A stretch of DNA of 64,000 bases from the NCBI GenBank assembly GCA_027922465.2, contig BQMF02000271.1, positions 124,001 through 188,000 on the forward strand. Reading direction: 5' to 3'. The notes beneath the pieces were generated by a model. It was not told the origin of the DNA and made no database searches. It worked only from the letters and a program-made list of their open reading frames with translations. Origin of the DNA: Turritopsis dohrnii. Taxonomy: Eukaryota; Cnidaria; Hydrozoa; Anthoathecata; Oceaniidae. Below are positions 1 through 12,014 of the stretch, one piece after another (position 1 is the first letter of the stretch; the number at the start of each line of letters is the position of its first letter). A program made the translations under genes and the position numbers.

Positions 1-145
1 GGCATTGCAATAGTTTCTTCAATGGTCGGACTGTCGCTATATGACCATGATTAAGAAGATTTCGACCGCAAATTTGAAAAAAACAAAACACTCTCTAAGT
101 TAAATGTGTTGCACACGATTGCGGATTATAATAAGTAGATTTCCA
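1..145 (-). repeat. Dispersed repeat, copy 1
   Basis: This stretch is the reverse complement of 21270-21412. Shared landmarks are the motif around ATATGACCATGATTAAGAAG and the string ACACTCTCTAA, followed by a GCACAC...GCGGAT block. A shorter third copy lies at 23235-23310. The window edge cuts this copy. Nothing in it looks coding. It is probably a terminal part of an unclassified mobile element. Confidence 0.7.
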
Positions 146-544
146 TATCTATATGGTTCTTCATCCTTAGCTATAACATATTTTTTTTTTCTTCTTCTTT
201 TTTTTTCTTTTTTTTTTCTTTTTTTATAAATAATATGATTTACATATAAAAAACTCATTTAAATTCGAGCAAGTTCTTTCGCAGCAGCTTTATCCAACAG
301 GTAAGCATACATTTTCGTTTTATACTGCTGTAGGTCAACTGCCAGACGGACATCCTTTGGGAGATCATTAAATACCAGTGCTGCAAGAGCGGGAAAAGTG
401 TTGTGTTGGGGTGGATGGATCAACTTTGGACCTGTATATTCAATGTTGTTTCCAAGTAATCTGTGGTTTTGTTTGAATTGTAGCTTTAGATATGAAGGGA
501 ATGTAGGAATATTGGCAGCTTTGAAGGCAAGTAGACCAACTGAA

Positions 545-2260
545 TTATCCAGGGCGTTCCTGGATTGGGAGCCATTCTAGTGATACCACATCTTCAATTT
601 TAGTGTATCTGCTAAGTACAAAACTTGCAGATGCATTGAGAACTTTTTGCAGACGGGATTTTTGGTGATTTGTTATGTTGTAAAAAGGTATGTTGCCATA
701 GTCTAGTTTTGAAATAACCAACGATTGAACTAGTTGTTTTCTTGTGTGGAATGGTGCATAATTTAATACTCCAAAACAGTCCCTTATAAGTTTGTTAGTA
801 TGGATATGCCAATCTAAGTTTTCATCAAATACTATACCAAGTGACTTGCAGGAGTGTACGACTTTAATGACTTCGTTATGGCATGTTATCCGAAGATCTG
901 GTTTATGATTTTTACTTCGTTTTGATCGGAACTGCATGCACGTGGTCTTGGAGCTGTTAAAAACCAAATTTAATGTTTTTGACCATGTGGATATGTTGGT
1001 TAGATCTTTTTCGATTTCTGTTATCGTGTTTTCGAGTTGATCATGCTTGCAATGGCGGTATAGGGTTGTGTCATCTGCGTATTGAAGGCTTTTCGATTTT
1101 TGTAGGATGTGACTTATCTCTGTCACATAAAGATTGAAGAATATAGGTCCTAAGATGGAACCTTGTGGGACGCCAAATGTGATTTTCTTTAGGTGTGATA
1201 GTTTGTCGTCAATTTGCACGTATTTTTATCGTTTTGTTAGATAATCAGCAGTCCAGTAAAGAAATGATTTTGAGAAGTTCAGAGAATATAGTTTTTTTAT
1301 TAGCGTTTCAAAGTCCAAGGTATCAAAAGCTTTGGAATAGTCGGTAAATATGGCTATGGTTAATTCTCCCATTTTCAACGCTCGCAGGATGTCATCTCGG
1401 AATTTTATTAACGTGATGGTGGAATGGTTTTTCCGAAATCCAGATTGTGTTTCATGGTAAATAATTTGCTCTTCGATAAATTCTCCAAGTTGGTTGAGAA
1501 CTATACGCTCATAGATTTTTGATAGACATGGTAACACGGAAACTGGTCGGTAGTCATTTAGGTTTGATGGCATTGATACTTTTGGGACAGGACTAATTTT
1601 TGCGATTTTCCAAGAATGTGGGAATTTTTGTATTCGAATGAAGTTGTTGATGATGTACGTAAGAGGAGATGCAAGATAAGAGTACACAGGTTTGATGAGA
1701 TTAGCTGGTATGTTATCGTAGCCAGCTGAAAAGTCAATCCGTGTTTTCTTTATAGCGTCTGTCACGTTTTGTAAAGTAATGTGGCGTAATTTAAATGAAT
1801 TATATTGGCTGTTTGGTAAGTTATAGATGGCAGATCGAATTTCATTAAGCTGTTTAGGTTCTGCGAATCCGATACGAGATGCTGTTGTGTTAAAATAATT
1901 GTTCAGTGTATCTGGATCTTCTGTAATGGTTTAAAGGTTTGGGTTTAATATTCGGTGGATGGTTTTCCATATTTCTTTAGGTCGTTTCGATGATAGTGCT
2001 TTTTGGTAAAATAATAACTTGGCCCTTTTTATTGAAGTTTTGATGGTGTTTCTTACTATTCGGTAATTGTTCCAACTTTCTTCATTTTTGAACTTCTGTG
2101 CTTCATATCTTAGTTTATTTCGTTGCTGTTGAAGATGTACAATATCGATCTCTTTCATCCATGGTGCGGGAGGTCTAGTTAGTTTTACGCGTTTTAGTGG
2201 TGCATGAAGGTAAGGTAAAAAAAAATATTTGTCTAAAACTCGACTGGAGACCACACTCAT
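545..2260 (-). pseudogene. LINE-A reverse transcriptase region
   Basis: This is the reverse transcriptase of a non-LTR retrotransposon, which copies element RNA at a nicked target site. One reading frame runs through the whole interval and is broken only by in-frame stop codons at 1931-1933 and 1226-1228. Visible motifs in order are a DYRPVSVLP block, QSGFRKNHST, a first catalytic Asp block YSKAFDTL, GVPQGSILGP, and the catalytic YADD box near 1070. The C-terminal part continues with the usual LINE segment after the RT fingers and palm. The frame ends at a stop at 545, and the 3' region runs on to about 180. Family placement (CR1/Jockey-like) is an inference from motif style. Confidence 0.85.
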
Positions 2261-2339
2261 ACAATTAATCTAAACTAAGGAGGTGGCCCCCTACAAAATA
2301 ATACAATTGAAATGAAACGTTATTAAATTTTTCATAAAA

Positions 2340-2405
2340 TCAACAAAAAAAAAAAAAAAAAAGAAATAAAAAAAAAATAAAAAATAAAAAAATAAAAAAA
2401 TCCAC
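2340..2405. repeat. A-rich low-complexity tract
   Basis: Nearly pure A with scattered T and G. It lies in the 3' untranslated part of LINE-B. On the LINE's own strand it reads as T-rich, so it is not that element's poly-A tail. Confidence 0.8.
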
Positions 2406-2512
2406 GAAAAGAAAATAAATTAACAAAAAAATCAACAAAAAGCAAAGCTAAACAAACGAAAAATTGATCTATGCATAAAACGATAAAAAGTAAAATTTGA
2501 CAAAGTATTTAA

Positions 2513-4132
2513 AGGGGAAGTTCGGTCTAATTTTTCACTTCGTATTTTTTTGTTTTAACTTGTAATGCTTTGAAAAGTTAGAAACCCACTTTTTGAATTT
2601 CTGAAAATGCTCTTTTCGTTCAAAAGTTATTAAAACTTTTAGATGATGAAAAATGAGTTTTTTCACAGTTGAAACAGATGTTCATTATGAATGATAAAAT
2701 GACGTCACACCGTGCAGAAAGAACTTTTTCGTGAAGAAAGTTTGTTATTGAACCGTCACACTATCAAAAAAACTCACTAGTAATACATCGTTTTATTTTT
2801 ATTTTTTAATTCGAAAAATGCCAAGTTACTCTGTGACAGCTTGTACTAATCGGTCCACAAATCGTTCTTTCACATTTCGCCAAAATTTCAAGTCAAAGAA
2901 AATAACCAGAACTTCGTAAAAGATGGCTTCCTAACATAAAAATGAAGTAGAACTCTGCCGAAAGACTCCGGGTTTTACATCTTTACCCATCACTGATCAA
3001 ATTGAGATGTATCGTTCTCTGTACATAATGTTTTTCCCCAATCGACAGCATTTTAGCAGGAATGGCATAGTGGTGCAAACCTAAAATGCCTTAAACGCTG
3101 TTGATCTTCAATTTTTCTCTCCAAGAACGGTACGTAACTCTCATTTTTTTTGTGGGAAAGGTGTCCTTGTCACCGTTAAAGCACACGATAGAATATCTTT
3201 ATGTATCCCTTTACCAAGTGTAATGTGTATCCACCAGGTGTATGTATTGTCTATACGCTGCAAATCTCAAAGTTCTGAACAGAATTTTAGTCTTCATAGA
3301 TTAGATGAAGGGAGATTTTTAACAAATAGAAACATAACGCAAAACATAGTTTTTGTTCTAAGGAGACCAGAAAATTTTTTAACTTTGTTCCTTATAGATA
3401 GGCTAAAACAAGCATGTTACTTTGCCTTTCATTTTTTAAAGTTGTTGAAAAATGTGACGATGAATCAAGATAAAACAGGGAAATTTAATTTTTCAATATT
3501 TTTTTATACATGCTAGACTGAAATAACAAACTTGGTTGTGTATATACATCTGAAAATATATGTTGCTTTTCAAATTTGTTGATGGTGATACCTACCCAGC
3601 AACCCTACTTCCGACGGCCCTTTTTCTGAATATTTCATTGTGTCTCTGCAGGACAAACTTTCCCAGTAGGTACTCATAGGTTTGAAAAATTTTCCAGAAA
3701 GACACCAACCTACGCTTCTTATAGGTAATACATGCTGCACTTCATCGTTTTCCTTTCCTCTTCTTTGCTCCTTTTAAGATTTCTAACACCTCTTTGTGGT
3801 TCAAAATCAAAAGGTTTAAGTTATCAGGTATATCTTACAAACAAACATCATTTTCATCGAAAGAGCTACTAGTTTCAGGTTTCAGCTATACGTTATCTAA
3901 AAATAACTTTCTAAAAACACTATTTTTGATAAAGCTTTTTTCTTTGCACATATGCTTTCTGCACGGAGTGACGTCACACGCTGAACAGATTAAAAATCTA
4001 ATTTTTTTCAACAGAAAAACATGACGAAAAAACGTTATTCGAAAGAAATGAACGAATAAGATTATTATATTTTGAAGTTTTGGTATGGAATAAAGCATCT
4101 CAGGCGAAAAAAAATTAGGGCGAACTTCCCCT
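2513..4132. mobile_element. TTAA-flanked DNA transposon with THAP remnant (Kolobok-like)
   Basis: Both ends carry the inverted repeat AGGGGAAGTTCG followed by similar sequence (left from 2513, right ending at 4132). They are flanked by TTAA at 2509-2512 and 4133-4136. A second inverted pair lies inside, around TGACGTCAC and CCGTGCAGAAAG (about 2698-2730 and 3955-3985). Removing the element and one TTAA rejoins LINE-B ORF2 in frame. A THAP remnant lies inside. TTAA targets and THAP-containing proteins are known features of the Kolobok superfamily, and piggyBac also uses TTAA. No full transposase is present. Confidence 0.75.
2818..3000 (+). pseudogene. THAP zinc-finger remnant
   Basis: From the ATG at 2818 the frame reads MPSYSVTACTNRSTNRS, close to the start of THAP domains (MPxxC...CxNR). 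The usual first Cys is replaced, and stops follow after about 33 residues. THAP fingers bind DNA and form the N-terminus of several transposases. It is a short, decayed fragment inside the TTAA element. Confidence 0.45.
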
Positions 4133-4856
4133 TTAAGACGGCCTAATGTTAAGTTTGATATGTCATCAATGGCAAGATAGTTTTGAATAAGATTCCAAGC
4201 TAGAATTGATTGGTAACGAATTGAGTTATTACCAAAGGATACAGTTGACACCTTTGGTAGATTTATAAGTCCAGATTTAGCGCGACTGAGATGACTTCGA
4301 TTATGTTGGTTGGTTCGCTTCAAATCTAATGTAGTATTGAGAACAGAAGGTAATTGATTGTTTAGAAGTTTATAGATGAAGAATATATTCACAGATTTAA
4401 CAAAGTCAAAAAAAGGGAGAATTTTAAAACGAAGAAACAAGGGGGAAGAAGGGTCACGAAAATCAGAGAAAGTCATAATTCGAAGGCATTGTTTTTGAAG
4501 AGTTAATATACGGCGACTGTGGAGAGTCTCACGTTGACCCCAGACATGAGCAGCATAAGAAAGATGACAATGGAATAAGGAATTGTAGAGAGATAAAAGA
4601 GTTTTCTCCGAAGAGAAATGACGTAACTTACTCAGTGCACCATTAGCCCGCTTAAGCTTACTGCAGACAAAGCTAGTGTGATGTTTCCAGTTTAATTCAT
4701 CATCAATGAAGACACCAAGATATTTTACAACCTTACTTTGAAATAATCTGTGACCGTTAATTTTAATTTTAATGTCATAATTTATGATCTTGCGTTTTGG
4801 TTCAAAAATCATAAGTTCGGTTTTGCCTCGATTAAGTGAGATTTTGTTAGCATTAA

Positions 4857-6149
4857 AGCTTACCTCCCACACAAAATCATTATAAAATATATTAAACATA
4901 CATCAAACATATTTTCGGAATTTGATATTCTTTTTGTTAATTAAGAATATCTCACCGAAATAAAAAGCAAAACATAGTTCAATAATTCAGGTTTTATCGT
5001 ACTGGCCGCCATATTTTTGCAAAGATTTCAAAAATACAGTGAAACGAGTTTTCTCGGAAATTAAATGGTGACGTCAGAGCGGTAACAAAATCATTGACCG
5101 GCTTTTGCGATAAAGTTAATAATCATTTATTTTTGATATTCTCCCGGGAATGTTAGTTTAACATTTCTTCAGTTCAAAGGAAATTTTATGCTCAAAGTGT
5201 AGAACAATTTATTTTACGTCACAAACATTTTTTTTTCTAAGTTTGAATTACAACGTCTTATTCAAACGAGTGTACTTTGTACTATTTTCAATGATTGTTT
5301 CTCTTTCTGGGCGATCCGCTGGTCGCACAGTTTCCTGTCTTCGTTTCAAACTGCGGTTTCTTTCGGATGATCCTTTTTTATCAACTGCCCTGAAATATGC
5401 GTTCTCAGCAATATCTTTCATGAATTGATAGCTTTTTCACTTTCGTTGCCGTAAACTTTTTTGTTCGTTTGTCCCACGCTATTTTGAGAAACGTGGAACT
5501 ATTTTTCCTTCTTTCAACGTTGTTGACTGGACAAAAGAAAATAAATAAAACAGGGAATTTAGTAAATCAACTCAAGATACGAATGTTAAGGAGAAATTTA
5601 TATGGTATTATAGCTGCACGTCTTACTTGTTCACGGTTGACATTTAAGTTATGGTCTAAAATTGCAATTTTTGTTGAAGCAATCATCTTTTCTTTTTTGT
5701 AAAATGAACTTTTCGGAAGGTACCGAATATGTAAACTCTTCATAATCCGAATCCTCCATATTCGCGGCATGATAGCAATATTTAGATTTGTTTCACGAAC
5801 AGAAAGTGTGTATCGATCTTTCAACAGAAGGTGAGTTGAGAATTTTCAAGAGATTAGTGAGCTTTTTGTTTAGAAGAGTAAAACTTTATAGGGGGTTTGC
5901 ATCTTTTCCTATACTTTCAAAAATCAGTCCGCAAATTTGTTACCGCTCTGACGTCACATTTCCCGCGAAGCTTCGATCAGTGTTTTCAAGATGGCGACGT
6001 TGCTCACAATGTTGTTGTTGTGATTAAAAAATTATCTGTTTTGTTTGGACATTTAGGCATACCTACTAGTGTTTTTATTAATGAATTCTAAGATAGTAGT
6101 TTATTTAGAATGTTTTGAGAGTAACTTATGTTTTTGTGGGAGGTAAGCT
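4857..6149. mobile_element. TTAA-flanked non-autonomous element
   Basis: The inverted ends AGCTTACCTCCCACA (left at 4857, right ending at 6149) are flanked by TTAA at 4853-4856 and 6150-6153. A subterminal inverted pair of 22 bases around TGACGTCAGAGCGGTAAC lies at about 5069-5091 and 5935-5957. No convincing coding region lies inside. Excision with one TTAA restores LINE-B ORF2 across the RT/C-terminal junction. It is probably a relative of the element at 2513-4132, since both share the TTAA target, a similar size and subterminal TGACGTCA motifs. Confidence 0.75.
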
Positions 6150-8760
6150 TTAAGCCAGTGTGTTAGAAGTTTCAGATCGATGTTTGCTTTCTTGGTCAAA
6201 GACTTTATAGAGAAATCATTATTAAATAACATGGTGTCATCAGCAAAAAGATTTACATCGGCATGAGGAATGGCAGACGAGAGGTCGTTAATATACAGCA
6301 GCAACAAAAGGGGTCCAAGTACAGAGCCTTGAGGAACACCGTGGAGGATGCATTTCAGAGTAGATTTAAAGTCAGACATTGAAACAGATTGCATTCGGTT
6401 AGAAAGAAAAGAACGAAACCAGTCGAGAGATATACCCCGGATACCATAGAAGTCAAGTTTAGAGAGCAAGATGTCATGATCCACTGTATCAAAGGCCTTT
6501 TGAAGATCGATAAAAACTGCACAACCAAATTTCCCACTGTCAATTGCCTTAGAGATTTTTTCAACACAGTGAGAAAGGGCTAATTCAGTCGAGTGTTTAG
6601 AACGAAACCCAAATTGAGAAGGATGGAGTATATTTGAAGATTCAAAAAATTTAGTCAGCCGTTTATGCATAAGTTTTTGAAAGATTTTGTCGATGTTAGA
6701 CAAAAGAGAAATAGGACGATAGTTTTCAACTTCAAGAGTAGAACCTTTGTTTTTAAAAATGGGGATGACGTTCGCTTCTTTAAGTCTAGAAGGAAAGACT
6801 CCAGTAGAGAAAGAAAGATTTATGATGTCAGAAAGGATATTCGAAAGACTATCTATCACAGGTGAGATCATAGGAGGAGGCAAACTATTAGGCCCAGATG
6901 CCTTGTTAGAATTAAGAGAACGAAGAATTTCAGAGATTTCGGCTGGACAAGTTGGAGAAGTGAAGAAAGATTTTGGGTTTCTGTTTTTAAGCCACTCAGA
7001 AAAATGATGCCTAGTGAAAGGAATTTTCGATCGAAGTTTGGAAGTAACAGTAGAATAGAAGTCATTGAAAGCAGTGGAAGGGTCAGAAGTAATAGAATTT
7101 TTTATCTTTAGAGAGATAATAGAGTCGGATTTGGAAGATTTAGAAGAAATTATTTCACGGACCTCCACCCATAGTTTACGAAGATTCCCAGAGTTGGCTT
7201 GGAAAAAGCGAGCATAGTGAAGTTTTTTACTGAGACGTAGAAGAGAAACAATGCGGTTTCGGTAGAAAGTGTACCTTGAGCGAAGAAAAGATTTGGTGTC
7301 GCAAGATAAAGTCGAAAGATATTCACGAAAAAGATTATCCCTTATCCTCATTGAAAAAAGAAGACCTCTGGTTATCCAAGGTTTTTGAAAGAGATTAGAT
7401 TCATGGCGAGTGATTTTCACCAGAGGAACGTGTTCTTCAAATAACGATGTCGTGTGATCCAAAAAAGAGTTAAAAGAACGATTTACATCACCTGCCTCAA
7501 TACTCAGTATTTCATTCCAATTCAGACGCTCAAATTGAATTTTGAATTGTTCACGATTGAACTTAGACCAGTCTCAACGGAATCCCAAAGGTTTCGATTT
7601 TAAAGTTTTTGGTTTGGCATCAAAGAAAAGAAATTGAGGCAGATGATCAGAAATAGAAACAGTGAGATTACCAGACACAAGAATAGAGTCAGTTGGAGGA
7701 ATGAAGATGTTGTCAATGAGAGTGCTGGAGGCATCAGTAATTCTAGTTTGAAGTGTTATTGATGGTAGCATTTGATAGCCACTGAGAAGATCAAGAAAGT
7801 TAGCATGAGAGATTTCAGATTCAGAGGTCAGAAGATCGATATTAAAATCACCTTATAGGGTTAGTGTCTTGCCTTCCTTGTCTACAGATTTTAAAAGAGG
7901 AGAAAGAAAGTGGTTATTGAAAAGATCAACATCCATTTTTGGATGTTTGTAGATACAGCCGACAATAATGTTCTTCCGGGTTTTAAAGATGATTTCAGCA
8001 AAACCAGATTCAAGATTGCCATCACCGGAACAGACTAATTTAGAGAGATCCTTACGAGGATTAGATGTTAAAGATTTAGATATGTAGAGAGCAGTTCCAC
8101 CTAATGAAGAGGCAGCAGGAGTATGGAAAAACTTATAGCCTTCGATAGAGTTATTGAAAGAAGGAGTTTCAGATAGAGTTCTGGTCTCACTTATACCAAT
8201 CATGTCAAAGTTATGGTTAATATGTGAAAGCAGAGAGGTAAGTTCACCAAAAGCAATGTTGAGATGAAAGAAAGACAAAGATTCAGATTTAGCAGGGATG
8301 GAAACAAAATCTTCAGGGCTGTAATACTTACAATTGATTTTGGCAGTATTATCAACATAATCGTCATTGTCATTATTGTCAAAGTCAAAATTAGAAAATT
8401 TATCGGAAATAGAATTCAAATGATTAAAATATGATTTTAAATAACTCAAGTCGTTACCAGGCTTTTCATCAGGAATTTCACCAAAAGGTAAAGCTTCTTT
8501 ATTACAGATCTTGCATAGCCAAGCGTCAGAAACAAACTTCGATGCCATACCATTACATCTAGCATGTGACCGTCTCCGACAAACTAAACATAAATGTGAT
8601 TTGCTAGATTTAATAGATTTATCGCAAATAAAACAAACTTTGTTTTCTGTGGTCATTCGCTTAACAATGCGCTTAGAGCCAGAAATAATTTTCAGAAGAC
8701 AATATTAAGTGTGAAAGCATAAAATATAAAATGTACAAACACAAGATCGCTCGATAAAAT

Positions 8761-9770
8761 TTATTGTAAAGAATTCCATAATTCATCATCAGGGAAAAGG
8801 TCAATTAGATCATTGATATACCTGATTTTAAGAGCATCATCGTTTTCGTCCAAAAGAACATTAATAGTTCCATTGTAACACCAAAATTTACTGATCAAGT
8901 TCTTTTGTTTGAGAGCTTTAGACTTTCCCCAGAGAAATTTGGAATAATTAGAGAGACTGTTATTTATGTAGATCATTTCCCTAAGACCTGCTTTTTCAAA
9001 CACATCACGATTTTTAAAGCGTTTGCTTGAACGTATAAGTGATTGTGATGTCTTTCTATTTACAAATCGAGCAATCACTTTTCTTGGGTCACGATGGTTT
9101 CTACCTTTTTTCAAGCGGTGAACGGCTTGAATGTCACTTGGTTTGATTTCAACTCCAATTGCTGATCCAATATCAATAACGGAATTCTGGAGGTCGGTGA
9201 CTTCTTCAGGTATGCCTGATATTTCAACGTTGTTTCTGCGGGTGTACTGTTGAATGTCTATGACGTCTCGTTCGAGGGAGACTAATTCTTCATGAGTTAC
9301 CATATCTGAGAGTTTCTGTTTAATTTCCTCAACATCACTTTTTAACGAATTTATAACTGCATCTTTCTCATCAAGATTTTTCTTCAAATTATCAATTTCA
9401 TAACGCAATTCCCGATTTTGATTTTCAACACGAATAAATAAATCTTCTTTCACATGACCAATTTTTGTAAGAAGTTCAGATCGATATAACCTAATTTGTG
9501 TGTACAACATTTCCATAGTGACAGTGTCTGGGAAATCATCAAACTCTTCGTCTTCTTTTAGAGGTGTTTTGGTTATATCACCAGAAATTGGACAAACCGT
9601 AGCAAGCGATGGAGACAAGGAACAGCCCCAACGAGAGAAACATCAGTGACATCCATTGGCGGTGCATGAACAGTCGAATCTTCAGTCAAATTAATAGAAG
9701 ACGAGTTATCAGCATCATCATTGGTTTTTGTAACTGGAGCAGAAGCAGTACTTCTTGTATTATTAACCAT
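8761..9770 (-). pseudogene. LINE-B ORF1, coiled-coil RNA-binding protein
   Basis: ORF1 proteins of LINEs bind element RNA and act as chaperones. The start is taken as the ATG at 9770. The first 50 or so residues are Ser/Thr/Asp-rich, and a one-base frameshift near 9620 moves the frame into the long 285-residue reading. That part has a long charged heptad stretch (coiled coil, roughly residues 60-145) followed by a YTRRNNVEISG motif typical of the RRM-like part of L1/CR1-type ORF1 proteins. It ends just before ORF2. Apart from the single shift it is intact. Confidence 0.75.
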
Positions 9771-9927
9771 TATATAAAGTTACTTTCAGTAGAAAATAGT
9801 TAAAGATGGCTCAATGCTTTGAGTCAGCAACGCCCTTTTTTTTGCGCGCCTAACACATGTCTGCACTCTTTGACACTCACGAAGCTCTTCCCGACACTCA
9901 CGAAGCTCGACACATTGTATGATGAGA

Positions 9928-10768
9928 TCATTTAGGATCATTTAGGATTTCAAGCTGCTCATTAAGGTCTTCTACTGCATATATAACGGAAAATGGGAGT
10001 TGGGAGAAATCTTCGATGTACTTTTCCAACTGAAAGTTCTTATAGCTTCGAATAAATTTATAACGTGGCTCAAACCGATCTAGACGGATGTTTATAATCA
10101 TGTACGGTGCATCGTGATCGCTAATAGTAGACATGGTATGACATGGTATGACATCGTGATGAAGTACGTTAGCAGGAATATTGGTAATTAAATGATCGAT
10201 TAGTGTGGATGATTTCCTTGTTGGTTTTGAAATAATATTCCGAAGTTCAAAGAGATTTAACATATCAATGTATTTTTGAGATATTCGATCTGCCTCCATT
10301 AGGTTGATGTTAGCATCACCTGCCAAAATGATAGGGCCAGTCCATGCTTTCTTTATATCAAAAAGTAATTTCTCAATGTTGTCAATCCATGCGTGCTTGG
10401 ATTCAAGGTCAAAATTTGGTTGATAAAATGTGCCGATTAAGAATGGTTGTTTTGTTGTCTTATCTTTCATTTCGATCCATAGGTGTTCTAGCTCTTTATT
10501 CATGTTATTGATGTCATTGCGAATTTTATATGATTTGATGGCCACCTCTTCTAGTATTTCTATTGCGATAATTTAATTCATAACCGGGTATGTGAACATA
10601 ATTAAGCAAGTTTTTGTCATCTTTTAGCCAGGTTTCTGATAAGGTTAACATCATGTATTGGAATTCATCGAAAGAAGACAACATCGATTGTGTATTAAGA
10701 TGAGCAATGCTCATATGATTTTTGTGATGTTTCAGTTGATCAACATGAAGTGCTTCAGATTGTCAATC
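9928..10768 (-). pseudogene. LINE-A endonuclease region (5' half)
   Basis: This is an apurinic-like endonuclease domain of a LINE ORF2. Motifs seen in order are HLNTQSM at the domain start, LSETWL, GTFYQPN, a catalytic GDANIN block and a SDHDA block. A frame break near 10545 separates the first 60 residues from the rest. A 10-base direct duplication at about 9940-9960 shifts the frame close to the junction with LINE-B. The domain belongs with the RT region at 545-2260: this piece lacks an RT and that piece lacks an endonuclease, on the same strand and in the right order. Confidence 0.75.
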
Positions 10769-10769
10769 A

Positions 10770-10896
10770 GAATAGCCTATAAACAGAGGAAATTATGTAA
10801 ATTGTGTTTGAGAGAAGTAGGTATAAAATTCAAACATTTGCTAAATTGTACAAAGTACGTACCAAAGTTGAAACAGTGGGAATCAATTTTGGAAAA
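10770..10896 (+). CDS. Possible exon of an unrecognised gene
   Basis: An open frame with two CxxC-like pairs (KLCKLCLREVG and LLNCTKY) runs up to a good donor (AAAG followed by GTAAGTAT) near 10896. Its 5' side is cut by LINE-A. It lies just upstream of the OB-like pseudogene at 10984 and may be part of the same gene. I do not recognise the product. Confidence 0.35.
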
Positions 10897-10983
10897 GTAA
10901 GTATACCTCTTTTATATTTGAGAATTAATTTGCACTGTAGTGCACCATTTTTAAACATTTCTGCTATATCTATAGCGTTTTAG

Positions 10984-12014
10984 ATGTCAACTAAACGCAG
11001 ACTGACTAGCATTGTTGGCTATGTTGATAGTGTATCTCCAACTAAAGAGAAATCGTGCCGTTTAAGTGTTCCGGTTGGAGAGAATGAAACAAAAAAGGCT
11101 GTCTGTTTTGATTTGAAAAAGCTACCAACCAATCGAAGAAAGCAAGAGTAGTGTGATCCAGTAAAATTTGTTAACGCGATTATTCAAGATTCAGATAATT
11201 CTTCATTCGCAGATATTCTCGTTAACAGTGCAACCCGCATTGAAGAACCACAACCTAACGATGTAACATTCCAGAGGAAGGAGACAGTCGCTTCAATCAT
11301 ACCAATTGGATTGGTCAATGAGAAAATGACGGGCGAGTTGGTATCAATGTGCGGAAGGGTCGATCTCTCAAGGGCCAAAAGGAAACAAGTTACAAGTAAG
11401 GGAAAAGCATTTTCTCTGTCTGAGAAAAATTACGTATGCGATGTTTCGGGAACATTGCTGGTTACATTTTGGGAGGAATGGATCCAGTATTTTGATGATT
11501 ACGTTGAAAGGGAAATCGTTGATTTTGAGTTATGTCACGTGATGGTTAAGTATCTCGAACCAGTGGGTGTGTATCTTTCTACTTGTGCGTCAACTTTTAC
11601 AAAAGTTTCTTCAGATGTTCCAGACACAGTTGCTGAATTGCCCGTTGGAAAAGAGAGTACCGAGATATCACTTGTTTCGTTTAAAGCCGTGAAGAATTTT
11701 GTTTATTCGTATAAATGTCATTGTGGTAGATTGATTGAACATTCTTCAGCCGGTTTACGAATAGTGAGATGCGAGGAGTGCTCATTGAGCTCAAAAGTGG
11801 ATTCACTAAAGAAATGCCTTCATGACAATTGTTAATTGAAGGTAGCGATAGTATTTACGCAATGGATTACAAAAACATGCGTCAAATTTCCTCCCAATTT
11901 CGATCAGATGACGTTTTTAGCATCGATGAGACGGAAATGATAAACAAGTTGCTTAGTCTAGAAGCTGAACTCGTTGTGGATGTTGAAAAACGAACACTGA
12001 GCGCGTTAATATGA
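10984..12014 (+). pseudogene. OB-fold/RPA-like protein fragment
   Basis: An ATG at 10984, just after an acceptor-like TTTTAG, opens a frame that is broken by one in-frame stop near 11146 and continues to 11835. A frameshift then leads to a second stretch ending at 12014. Features are a GYVDSVSP motif at the start, a VCDVSGTLLVTFWEEW segment, a VKYLEPVGVYLSTCAST segment, and four cysteines near the end (CHCG...CEECS) that could bind zinc. The pattern resembles OB-fold proteins of the replication protein A type, which are common near transposons in marine invertebrates. That assignment is tentative. Confidence 0.5.

Larger units (their letters stand above)
2469..8656 (-). pseudogene. LINE-B ORF2, PHD-like finger, endonuclease and reverse transcriptase
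   Basis: The ATG at 8656 begins a Cys/His-rich PHD-like finger with spaced CxxC pairs in the first 55 residues. Next comes an AP-type endonuclease (FHLN start, GISETRT, GDFNIDLL just after the stop at 7853, then SDHLPQF), then RT (NYRPISLLS, GFRSKHSTE, DLQKAFDTVDH, GVPQGSVLGPLL, FADDTML). In-frame stops lie at 7853 and 7574. The frame is cut at 6150 and resumes at 4852, is cut again at 4133 and resumes at 2508, and then ends at 2469. All three pieces are in frame after removal of the inserts. The three-part structure fits the CR1/L2 group. Confidence 0.8.
2270..9925 (-). mobile_element. LINE-B, near full-length non-LTR retrotransposon
   Basis: A two-ORF LINE on the minus strand. ORF1 is at 8761-9770, and ORF2 starts at 8656 and ends at 2469 once two inserted elements are discounted. 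The 5' untranslated part is at about 9771-9925. The 3' part, 2275-2468, contains a long A/T-rich tract at 2340-2405. Two TTAA-flanked elements interrupt it at 2513-4132 and 4857-6149. In both cases one TTAA copy plus the LINE flanks restores the reading frame. ORF1 has one frameshift and ORF2 has two stops, so it is dead. Confidence 0.8.
180..10768 (-). mobile_element. LINE-A, non-LTR retrotransposon split by LINE-B
   Basis: Two pieces read on the minus strand make one LINE. The endonuclease part lies at 9930-10768 and the reverse transcriptase part at 545-2260. The upstream piece ends in the region linking endonuclease to RT, and the downstream piece starts in that same region, just before a Pro-Pro-Ala-Pro-Trp-Met motif. 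Everything between about 2270 and 9925 belongs to a different LINE (LINE-B). The 3' end is marked by a T-rich tract at 180-225, the A-rich tail seen from the other strand. The exact insertion junction and any target duplication could not be settled by eye. Confidence 0.7.
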
